Shown: in pieces, positions 8,161 to 15,423 of the stretch
Layout: each line of letters begins with the position of its first letter
How positions within the stretch are numbered: position 1 is the stretch's first letter
Assembly: GCF_000711955.1 (NCBI RefSeq)
Contig: NZ_KL543999.1
Coordinates: forward strand, 225,666-289,665
Length of the DNA: 64,000 nt
DNA from: Nevskia soli DSM 19509
GTDB taxonomy: Bacteria; Pseudomonadota; Gammaproteobacteria; Nevskiales; Nevskiaceae
Direction of reading: 5' to 3'
Translations under genes and position numbers: made by a program
Notes under the pieces: model-generated
The model's input: only the letters and a program-made list of their open reading frames with translations
Told to the model about the DNA's origin: nothing
Databases searched by the model: none

Positions 8161-9737
8161 CTGGCGGTCGCATCTTATGGCGCACGATCTGTGCGCTGGA
8201 AGAGATTTGGCCGGACTCCGGCGTGGCCGCGCTGGTTGGCACCGAGCAGGTGGCGATCTTCCGCCTCGGTGAATCCGAGGATGTGTACGCGCTCGGCAAT
8301 CACGATCCGTTCAGCGAGGCCAATGTGCTGGCGCGCGGCATCACCGGCGACCTCGGCGGCGAACCGGTGGTGGCCTCGCCGGTGTACAAGCAGCATTTCC
8401 GCCTGCGCGACGGCGTCTGCGTCGAGGACGCAGCGGTGTCGGTGCCGATCTATCCGGTGCGGGTCTACAACGGCGCGGTGCAGCTGGGCGTGACCGTGGC
8501 GGCCGCGCCGAGCGAGAAGCGGCAAAGGCTGGTGATGATCGGCAACGGCATGGCCGGCATGCGGGTGATCGAGGACCTGCTGCGCATTGCGCCGGATCTG
8601 TACGACATCACCATCTTCGGCGCCGAGCCGCACGGCAATTACAACCGCATCCTGTTGTCGCCGGTGCTGGCGGGCGAGAAGCGTTTCGAGGATATCGTGC
8701 TGCACGACCTGGCCTGGTATGCCAGGCAGGGCATCACCCTGCATACCGGCGATCCCGTGGTCTCGATCAATCGCACCAAGCGGGTGGTGCGCACGCGCAG
8801 CGGCATCGAGGCCGGATACGACCGCCTGCTGATGGCGACCGGCTCCACGCCGAACCGCCTGCCGATTCCGGGCAAGGACCTGCCGGGAGTGATCACATTC
8901 CGCGATGTGGCGGACGTAGGCTTGATGATGGATGCCTCGCGCGCGCAGCGTCATGCGGTGGTGATCGGCGGCGGATTGCTCGGGCTGGAAGCGGCCAACG
9001 GCCTGCTGCTGCAAGGCATGGATGTCACCGTGGTGCACGGGCTCGAGATCCTGATGGAACGGCAGCTCGATGCCTATGCCGCCTCCCTGTTGCGGCGCTC
9101 GCTGGAGAGCCGCGGCATCAAGTTCGTGCTGGGCGCCAAGACCGTTGCGGTGGAAGGCGAGGAGCGGGCCACGGCGCTGCGCTTTGCCGACGGCAGCAGC
9201 ATTCCGGCCGACCTGGTGGTGATGACCGCCGGTGTGACGCCGAATGCGGCCCTGGCCAAGGAGGCTGGGCTGCAATGCGGGCGCGGCATCCTGGTCGACG
9301 ATACGCTGCAAACCTACGATCCGCGCGTCTATGCGGTGGGCGAGTGCGTGCAGCATCGCAACGCGACGTATGGGCTGGTGGCGCCGCTTTGGGAGCAGGC
9401 ACGGGTCTGTGCGGCCCACCTGGCCGGCTTCGGCCATCTGCGCTACGGCGGCTCGGTGGTTTCGACCTCGCTCAAGGTCACCGGCATCGAGTTGTTCTCG
9501 GGCGGCAACTTCGCCGGCGGCGAGGGCTGCGAGGTGCTGATCCTGCGCGATCCGGAAGCCGGCATCTACAAGCGCGTGGTGCTGAAGGACAACCGGGTCT
9601 GCGGTGCGCTGCTCTACGGCGACGCCCGTGACGGTTCCTGGTACCTGGAACTGATGAACGAGAAGCGCGATGTCGGTCCGCTGCGTGATCGGCTGCTGTT
9701 CGGCCGCGCGTATGCCGACGTGCAGGTTGCGGCCTAG
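8157..9737 (+). CDS. NirD-FAD/NAD(P) oxidoreductase fusion (NirD small subunit plus NasC-like reductase)
   Basis: A 526-residue two-part protein. Residues 1 to about 110 (WRTICALEEIWPDSGVAALV, GNHDPFSEANVLARGI) are the Rieske-like NirD small subunit, without iron-sulfur ligands as usual for NirD. From about residue 120 (RQRLVMIGNGMAGMRVIEDL) a pyridine-nucleotide-disulfide-type reductase begins. It has FAD and NAD dinucleotide motifs (VVIGGGLLGLEAANGL) and a GECV FAD motif, but no BFD Cys cluster. It overlaps nirB by ATGA and ends 12 bp before the nitrate reductase. I infer that the NirD half completes NirB while the reductase half passes electrons to the nitrate reductase. Confidence 0.88.
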   Translation: MTGGRILWRTICALEEIWPDSGVAALVGTEQVAIFRLGESEDVYALGNHDPFSEANVLARGITGDLGGEPVVASPVYKQHFRLRDGVCVEDAAVSVPIYPVRVYNGAVQLGVTVAAAPSEKRQRLVMIGNGMAGMRVIEDLLRIAPDLYDITIFGAEPHGNYNRILLSPVLAGEKRFEDIVLHDLAWYARQGITLHTGDPVVSINRTKRVVRTRSGIEAGYDRLLMATGSTPNRLPIPGKDLPGVITFRDVADVGLMMDASRAQRHAVVIGGGLLGLEAANGLLLQGMDVTVVHGLEILMERQLDAYAASLLRRSLESRGIKFVLGAKTVAVEGEERATALRFADGSSIPADLVVMTAGVTPNAALAKEAGLQCGRGILVDDTLQTYDPRVYAVGECVQHRNATYGLVAPLWEQARVCAAHLAGFGHLRYGGSVVSTSLKVTGIELFSGGNFAGGEGCEVLILRDPEAGIYKRVVLKDNRVCGALLYGDARDGSWYLELMNEKRDVGPLRDRLLFGRAYADVQVAA

Positions 9738-9749
9738 TCCGCCGCGTTC

Positions 9750-12461
9750 ATGACCATGACCGAGCCGGTGCCGGCAATCCGCACCACCTGTCCCTACTGC
9801 GGAGTCGGCTGCGGCGTGCTGGCCACGTCGCGCGCAGACGGCAGCGCCACCATCGCCGGCGATCCCGCGCACCCGGCCAACTTCGGCCGGCTCTGCTCCA
9901 AGGGTTCGGCGCTGGGTGAAACGGTATCCTTGCATGGGCGGCTGCTGCATCCGCATATCCGCAGCCGTATCGGCGGCCGCGACGCCGCCTTCCGCGACGA
10001 GCAGGTGAGCTGGGACGAGGCGCTGGATTACGTGGCCGAGAAGTTCGGGCGCATCATCGAGCGGCATGGCCCGGACAGCGTGGCGCTTTACGTCTCGGGC
10101 CAGTTGCTGACCGAGGATTACTACGTCGCCAACAAGCTGGTGAAGGGCTGGTGGGGTACCGCCAACATCGACACCAATTCGCGGCTGTGCATGTCATCGG
10201 CGGTGGCGGGGTACAAGCGCGCCTTCGGCGAGGATGTGGTGCCGTGCAGCTACGAGGACCTGGAAACGGCCGACCTGATCGTGCTGGTGGGTTCCAATAC
10301 CGCCTGGTGCCATCCGGTGGTGTATCAGCGCATCGTCGCCGCGCGCGAGCGCCGGCCGGATCTGAAACTGGTGGTGATCGATCCCCGGCGCACCCCGACC
10401 TGCGACATCGCCGACCTGCACCTGCCGCTGCGTTCCGGCTCCGACGTTGCATTGTTCAATGGCCTGCTGGCCTATTTGAGTGCGCAAGGGAAGGCCGACC
10501 AGGACTTCATCGCGGCGCATACGCAGGGCCTGGACGCGGCGCTACGCGCCGCCATCGACGGCGGCGATGTTGCCGCGGTGGCGCTGGCCTGCGGCATCGA
10601 AGCCGGGCTGCTGGGTGAATTCTATGCGCTGTTCGCCGCCACGGCGCGGACGGTGACGATGTTCTCGATGGGCGTGAACCAGTCGGGCAGCGGCACCGAC
10701 AAGGTCAACAGCATCATCAACTGTCACCTCTACACCGGGCGTGTCGGCAAGCCCGGCGCCGGACCGTTTTCCATCACCGGCCAGCCCAATGCCATGGGCG
10801 GGCGCGAGGTCGGCGGCCTGGCCAATATGCTGGCCGCACATATGGACCTGGACAACGCGCAACATCGCGACCGGGTGCGCGCCTTCTGGAACAGCCCGCG
10901 CATCGCCGACAAGCCGGGATTGAAAGCGGTCGACCTGTTCGAGGCGATCGGCCAGGGCAAGGTCAAGGCGGTCTGGATCATGGCCACCAATCCGCTGGTG
11001 AGCCTGCCCGATGCCGACCGCGTACGCGAGGCGCTGCAGCGTTGCGAACTGGTGGTGGTGTCCGACTGCGTGGCCGATACCGATACCGCCAAGCTGGCGC
11101 ATGTGCTGCTGCCGGCGGCGGCCTGGGGTGAAAAGACCGGCACGGTCACCAATTCCGAGCGCTGCGTTTCCCGCCAGCGCGCCTTCCTGCCGCTGCCTGG
11201 CGAAGCCCGGCCCGACTGGTGGGCGATCTGCGAGATGGCGAAGCGGCTGGGCTATGCCGAGGGTTTCAACTTCCGTTCGGCGCACGAGATCTTCCTCGAG
11301 CATGCGCGCCTGTCGGCGTACGAGAATGATGCAACGCAGGGCGATGCGCGCGTGTTCAACCTGTCCGGGCTGGAAAATCTCAGCGATCTCGAATACGACG
11401 AACTGAAGCCGGTGCGCTGGCCGCTGGCGCCGGAGCGGCAGGTTTCGGGCGAACTGTTTCCGAAGATGCGTTTCACCACGCCGGATGGCCGCGCGCGCTT
11501 CGTGCCGACCGTGCCGCGCCTGCCGGCACATGCGCCGGACGAGAAGTATCCCCTCGTGCTCAACACCGGCCGCATCCGCGACCAGTGGCACACCATGACG
11601 CGCACCGGCCGGGCGCCGCGGCTGACTGCGCATCGTCCGGAGCCGTTCGTCGAGGTCCATCCACAGGACTTGCTGACGTATGGCCTGCGCGACGGCGAAC
11701 TGGCGCGCATCTCGACGCATTGGGGCGCGGCGGTAGCGCGGGTCAACAGCAGCCGCGAGCAGCGGCGCGGTAATCTATTCCTGCCGATCCACTGGAGCGA
11801 CGCCTTCGCCGCCGATGCGCGCACCGGCGCGCTGGTCAATCCGGTGGTGGACCCGGTTTCCGGCGAGCCGGAATTCAAACACACGCCGGCGCAGATCGAG
11901 CCCTTCAGCGTCGACTGGTACGGCTTCCTGCTGGTGCGCCGCCCGGTGGAAATCACGGACCTTGCGTATTGGGCGCGCTCTTCCGGCACGCAATTCCAGC
12001 GTTACGAATTCGCCGGTCGCGGCCGCGACCGTGACTGGTCCGCCTGGGTGCGGGCGCGGCTGGCCGGGGCGGGCGAATGGCTCGACTATGCCGATGCCTC
12101 GGCCGGTGCCTACCGCGCGGCGCGCATCGACAACGGGCGGCTGGAAGCCTGTGTCTTCGTATCACCGCGTCCGGATCTGCCTGAGCGCGAGTGGTTGGGA
12201 GCCTTGTTCGCCAAGGAATGTCTGGGTGCAGGGGAGCGCGGCAGTCTTCTGGCCGGGCGGCCTTCGCTCGATGGTGATACCGGGCCGACGGTTTGCGCCT
12301 GCTTCGGCGTCGGCCGGCGCACCTTGCAGAGGGCTATTCGCGAACATGGCTGCACCACGCCCAAGCAGCTTGGGCAACGGCTCAAGGCAGGGACCAATTG
12401 CGGGTCCTGCGTGCCTGAGTTGCGGCGGCTGATCGAGGAGTCGCTGGTTCCGGCGGAGTAG
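9750..12461 (+). CDS. Assimilatory nitrate reductase, catalytic subunit
   Basis: Molybdenum bis-MGD enzyme of 903 residues that reduces nitrate to nitrite in the cytoplasm. The N-terminal [4Fe-4S] ligands are Cys14, Cys17, Cys21 and Cys49. Molybdopterin oxidoreductase and dinucleotide-binding domains follow (SMGVNQSGSGTDKVNSIINCHLYTG is family-typical). The C-terminal BFD-like [2Fe-2S] domain carries Cys849, Cys851, Cys884 and Cys887, a feature of the NasA/NasC group that accepts electrons from a flavoprotein. That flavoprotein is probably the upstream NirD-FAD fusion. An ATG at 9756 is an alternative start. Cofactor genes moeA and mobA lie about 1 kb downstream on the opposite strand. Naming (nasA, nasC or narB) varies between genera. 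Confidence 0.95.
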   Translation: MTMTEPVPAIRTTCPYCGVGCGVLATSRADGSATIAGDPAHPANFGRLCSKGSALGETVSLHGRLLHPHIRSRIGGRDAAFRDEQVSWDEALDYVAEKFGRIIERHGPDSVALYVSGQLLTEDYYVANKLVKGWWGTANIDTNSRLCMSSAVAGYKRAFGEDVVPCSYEDLETADLIVLVGSNTAWCHPVVYQRIVAARERRPDLKLVVIDPRRTPTCDIADLHLPLRSGSDVALFNGLLAYLSAQGKADQDFIAAHTQGLDAALRAAIDGGDVAAVALACGIEAGLLGEFYALFAATARTVTMFSMGVNQSGSGTDKVNSIINCHLYTGRVGKPGAGPFSITGQPNAMGGREVGGLANMLAAHMDLDNAQHRDRVRAFWNSPRIADKPGLKAVDLFEAIGQGKVKAVWIMATNPLVSLPDADRVREALQRCELVVVSDCVADTDTAKLAHVLLPAAAWGEKTGTVTNSERCVSRQRAFLPLPGEARPDWWAICEMAKRLGYAEGFNFRSAHEIFLEHARLSAYENDATQGDARVFNLSGLENLSDLEYDELKPVRWPLAPERQVSGELFPKMRFTTPDGRARFVPTVPRLPAHAPDEKYPLVLNTGRIRDQWHTMTRTGRAPRLTAHRPEPFVEVHPQDLLTYGLRDGELARISTHWGAAVARVNSSREQRRGNLFLPIHWSDAFAADARTGALVNPVVDPVSGEPEFKHTPAQIEPFSVDWYGFLLVRRPVEITDLAYWARSSGTQFQRYEFAGRGRDRDWSAWVRARLAGAGEWLDYADASAGAYRAARIDNGRLEACVFVSPRPDLPEREWLGALFAKECLGAGERGSLLAGRPSLDGDTGPTVCACFGVGRRTLQRAIREHGCTTPKQLGQRLKAGTNCGSCVPELRRLIEESLVPAE

Positions 12462-12512
12462 GGTTGCTTCCGTAGTCTGCCGACCTCGGGGAACAGAACG
12501 CGACAAAACCTC

Positions 12513-12563
12513 CATGCGTGCCATGCGTGCCATGCGTGCCAAGGTTTTTTGTTGGCACGCATG
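12513..12563. repeat. Three tandem 9-bp repeats ending in a 12-bp inverted repeat
   Basis: CATGCGTGC occurs three times head to tail at 12513-12521, 12522-12530 and 12531-12539. The last copy extends to CATGCGTGCCAA (12531-12542), which pairs perfectly with TTGGCACGCATG at 12552-12563 around the loop GGTTTTTTG. A second pairing of ACAAAACC (12503-12510) with the loop GGTTTT is possible. It lies 50 bp after the nitrate reductase stop and could slow or end transcription. The T-run is inside the loop, not after the stem, so it is not a standard terminator. Confidence 0.6.
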
Positions 12564-12850
12564 CGACCGGTGGGGGGGCGTTTACGGGGCGGTCATTTCC
12601 CGGTTTCAATGCTCTGAAGTCTCCTCGCGGGTGCCATTCCTGTGGGGCGCCGGTGATCGCTTCCGGATGCCGGAAATTGATCGAAGCGGAGCTCGGCCTC
12701 AGCTTCCGCTGCCCGGCCAGTAATGCCTCCCGCTCCTCTGGCAACGAACAAAGACCTCGACAGGGTCACACAGGCGAGGGGCAGGTGCGGATCCGGAGAC
12801 AAAGCAGGCTGAACACGAGCGATGGATTTTTCGAGCCTGGCCGGATCAGG
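12564..12850. other. Non-coding stretch, nothing recognised
   Basis: Open frames cross this stretch on both strands, but none has family similarity, a good ribosome-binding site or consistent codon use. A possible zinc-ribbon-like CxxC in one plus-strand frame is isolated. It may contain decayed sequence between the nas operon and the small gene that follows. Confidence 0.4.
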
Positions 12851-12853
12851 AAT

Positions 12854-12885
12854 AAAAAAAGGGGCGGACCGTGCGGGTCCGCCCC
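12854..12885 (-). terminator. Rho-independent terminator of the small membrane protein gene
   Basis: GGGGCGGACC at 12861-12870 pairs perfectly with GGTCCGCCCC at 12876-12885 around GTGCG. The A-run at 12854-12860 reads as seven T residues after the stem on the minus strand. It lies about 50 nt past the stop of the small gene at 12935. Confidence 0.85.
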
Positions 12886-12934
12886 CATAGGCCTGCAGAT
12901 GCAGGGAGGAGTGATTCGGTTTCGCCAGCCCGTT

Positions 12935-13105
12935 TCAGCGCCGGGCCGGTTGGTGCAGACGGGATTGTCCTTGGCGGATATAGATCGCCGCCGGCACCGC
13001 TTTCCGCTGGCGCCGCCAAGCAAGGGCATAAACGCATTCCGAGGCGATCACCGCCAGCGCGGTCGCCACGAGAAATCCTGAAAAAGCATCGATGTAGTGG
13101 AGCAT
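12935..13105 (-). CDS. Small single-span membrane protein, unknown function
   Basis: A 56-codon frame from ATG 13105 to TGA. The product begins MLHYIDAFSGFLVATALAVI, has one hydrophobic span at about residues 5-30, then a basic tail with RRQRK and a final PARR. GAGG lies 7 nt upstream of the ATG, and a strong minus-strand terminator follows the stop, both of which support a real gene. I do not recognise a family. It sits between the nitrate reductase and moeA. moeA ends 280 bp upstream on the same strand, so the small gene may have its own promoter. Confidence 0.6.
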   Translation of the reverse strand: MLHYIDAFSGFLVATALAVIASECVYALAWRRQRKAVPAAIYIRQGQSRLHQPARR

Positions 13106-13386
13106 GTCTGATCCTCAGAAGCTTTGGCCCATGCGATCCATCGGCTATGTCGCGGTCGAATTCCGATGATCCCGGCACAAAGTTTCCAGCAAACGCCGCT
13201 GCGGCGGTATCGGTACTTTCCGAAATACAGCTGCGGGAAGTACATAGTTGTTCAGATCCACGACTCCAGCGACGACAATCGGCGTAGTCCGCTTTGCGAG
13301 GCTGCAAGTCGGGGCAGGTCAATGCGCGGATCGCCGGGTTGTTGAAGGCGCACGGGCCGAGCGGACGCCGATCGCAGTCCCGCGAG
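13106..13386. other. Intergenic region upstream of the small membrane protein gene
   Basis: No convincing gene is seen on either strand. It should contain the leader and perhaps the promoter of the small gene. A TATGTA-like -10 can be read on the minus strand around 13240-13250, without a clear -35. I see no strong terminator for moeA here. Confidence 0.35.
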
Positions 13387-14604
13387 TCAGTCGGGCAGTG
13401 CGGTCCAGCGCAGCACGGTTCCCGCGGCGCAGTCGCCGTCACCGAGCGGCACCCAGGCCAGCACCTGGGCCGAGGCCAGGTTGCTGAGCATGTGCGAGTC
13501 CTGCTTGGGCAGGGGGTGCAGCAGGGCGGTGCCGTCTTCCGCATGGTCCAGGCGCATGCGCAGCAGGCGCACGCGCTGCGCATCACGCTCGACGGTTTCC
13601 GCCAGGCGGGCGTGGTTCCAGGCCGGGCCGGGCTGGGCGAGGCCTTCGAGGCAGTCCAGCGCGCGGCGTACGTGCAGCGCCAGGCTGATCAGCACGGCGC
13701 CGGGATTGCCGGGCAGGGCGAGGTGGACGCGGTTCCTGTGCACGCCGAAGAAGAGGGGCTTGGCCGGCTTCTGCGCCACTTTCCAGAAGACGCGGCGCAT
13801 GCCCAGGGCTTCGGCGGTGGCGGGCAGGAAGTCGTGGTCGCCGACGGAGGCGCCGCCAGCGCTGATGACCAGATCGGCTTCGGCGTAGGCGCGTTCCAGC
13901 ACGGTCTTCACCACGGCGGCATCGTCGAGGACATGTTCGACCACCGGCGGCGGATAGCCCCAGTGCTGGAGCACGGCGCCGATCATGGGGCCGTTGCTGT
14001 CGTGGATCTCGCCGGGCCGGAGGGTGGCGCCGACCGGGCGGATCTCGTCGCCGGTGATCAGTACGTGGATGCGCGGCAGGCGCGTGACGCGCACATGGTG
14101 CAGGCCGGCGTTGATCAGGGAGGCGAGCAGGCCCGGGGTGACGCGCTGGCCGGCAGCGGCGATGAAGGCGCCCTGCTTCAGCTCCTCGCCGCGATAGCGC
14201 ACGTTCTTGCGCGCGGCGAAGGGCTCGGTGAAGACCAGGGTGTCGCCGTCGAGGGTGACGCGTTCCTGCGGGATCATGGTGTCGGCGCCGGGCGGCATGG
14301 GCGCGCCGGTGAGGATGCGGGCGGCCGTGTGCGCGGACAGCGCCGCCAGGTGTTCATGGGTGCCGGCCGGGAGATGCACGGCGACGGGCAGGCGTACCGG
14401 CGCGGCCGTGCCGGCGGCGGCGATGTCGGCGGCGCGGAAGGCGTAACCGTCCATGGCGCTCTGGTCGAAGCGCGGCAGGTCGGTGGTGGAGTTTTGTGCT
14501 TCAGCCAGCACGCGGTTCAGCGCCTGCGTCACCGGTACCGTTTCGGCGGGCAGGGCGCGCAGGTTCTGCGCGTAGCTGGCCAGTGCGTCTTCGAGTGAAA
14601 TCAT
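13387..14604 (-). CDS. moeA: Molybdopterin molybdenumtransferase MoeA
   Basis: Inserts molybdate into adenylylated molybdopterin, the last step before molybdenum cofactor is nucleotidylated. The 405-residue product has the MoeA N-terminal domains (LPRFDQSAMDGYAFRAADI, then GAPMPPGADTMIPQE). The central MoCF-binding domain contains the LITGDEI and ISAGGASVGDHDFL motifs, and the GNPGAV motif precedes domain IV. ATG 14604 overlaps the mobA stop by 4 nt (ATGA), so the pair is translationally coupled. The start was chosen by this overlap and by the MISLEDAL start. The product supports the nitrate reductase upstream. Confidence 0.95.
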   Translation of the reverse strand: MISLEDALASYAQNLRALPAETVPVTQALNRVLAEAQNSTTDLPRFDQSAMDGYAFRAADIAAAGTAAPVRLPVAVHLPAGTHEHLAALSAHTAARILTGAPMPPGADTMIPQERVTLDGDTLVFTEPFAARKNVRYRGEELKQGAFIAAAGQRVTPGLLASLINAGLHHVRVTRLPRIHVLITGDEIRPVGATLRPGEIHDSNGPMIGAVLQHWGYPPPVVEHVLDDAAVVKTVLERAYAEADLVISAGGASVGDHDFLPATAEALGMRRVFWKVAQKPAKPLFFGVHRNRVHLALPGNPGAVLISLALHVRRALDCLEGLAQPGPAWNHARLAETVERDAQRVRLLRMRLDHAEDGTALLHPLPKQDSHMLSNLASAQVLAWVPLGDGDCAAGTVLRWTALPD

Positions 14605-15200
14605 GTGAGGTCTTTCCTTTGACGCAGTTGCTGTTCGGCCGCGGCCCATTCTTCCGGCGTGTTGAGGCTCCAGGCCCAGTGCGGCCAGTCGGAGCAGTCA
14701 GCTTCCGCGACGCGATAGCGGGCCTGCCAGCGGCGGGGGGCATCGCCGCCGTTGTCCAGATAGTCTTGTAAATCAGGCAGCAGGCGGCGCGGCAGCAGGC
14801 AGCATAGCGGCTGGCGGCCGGTGCCGTCGTTGACCACGGCCAGGTCGGCGCTGTCGCGTTGCAGGGCGTGTTGCAGGCGTTGCAGCAGGTCGGGCGGCAG
14901 CAGCGGGGCATCGCCCGGAGTGCACAGGGCCCAGTCGGTGTTGCTTGCCGCCAGGCCGGCGGCGATGCCTGCGAGGGGGCCGCGGCCCTTGTAGATCCCG
15001 TCGTCGACGACGGGCAGGCCGTAGGTGGCGTAGGTTTCGTGTTGACGATTGGCGACGATGACTACCGCTTCGATCTGGGGCTGTAACTGTTTGAGGACGT
15101 GTTCAAGCAGGGGCTGGCCGAGCAGGGGGTGCAATGGCTTGTCGAGGCCCTGCATGCGTTCGCCGGCGCCGCCGCAGAGGATGATGGCGGTGGTGGGCAT
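14601..15200 (-). CDS. mobA: Molybdenum cofactor guanylyltransferase MobA
   Basis: Attaches GMP to molybdopterin to form the MGD cofactor needed by the nitrate reductase. The 199-residue product starts with the nucleotidyltransferase signature ILCGGAGERMQGLDKP and has GRGPLAGIAAG and the CTPGDAPLLPP metal-binding segment. It is the first gene of the mobA-moeA pair. Length and motifs match the family. No other moa or moe genes are present in the window. Confidence 0.95.
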   Translation of the reverse strand: MPTTAIILCGGAGERMQGLDKPLHPLLGQPLLEHVLKQLQPQIEAVVIVANRQHETYATYGLPVVDDGIYKGRGPLAGIAAGLAASNTDWALCTPGDAPLLPPDLLQRLQHALQRDSADLAVVNDGTGRQPLCCLLPRRLLPDLQDYLDNGGDAPRRWQARYRVAEADCSDWPHWAWSLNTPEEWAAAEQQLRQRKDLT

Positions 15201-15239
15201 CTATTGCGCTTCCTGACTCGTTTTCTGGAAGGGCATCGC

Positions 15240-15365
15240 GAATTGGCTTGTCGCCGGGGATAGCGAAGCACCGGCCCCTCCCTCGATACAAATCGCTTCG
15301 CGATTCACTCGGGACATTCGGAAAAGCAGCACCCGCTGCGCGGGCACTCGGGGCGAACGGGTTGT
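15240..15365. repeat. Intergenic repeat-like segment with short hairpins
   Basis: The 223-bp mobA-mfd gap has no convincing gene. It holds AATCGC-TTC-GCGATT at 15291-15305, CCCGC-TGC-GCGGG at 15332-15344, and a partly repeated ACTCGGG segment at 15307 and 15346. The pattern resembles dispersed intergenic repeats. An 80-codon minus frame across it looks like translated repeat. Confidence 0.4.
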
Positions 15366-15423
15366 ATCAAAAGGCTGGTAAGGCGCGCTCACGGGCTTAT
15401 TGCGCGGCCTATGGTCCGTGACG

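Noticed and set aside
12513..12539. Triple 9-bp repeat as a possible CRISPR remnant
   Set aside because: The copies are directly adjacent without spacers and no cas gene is present.
12518..13081. 187-codon plus-strand frame after the nitrate reductase
   Set aside because: It crosses the 9-bp repeats and the terminator hairpin, and is antisense to the better supported small gene. The isolated CxxC is not enough.
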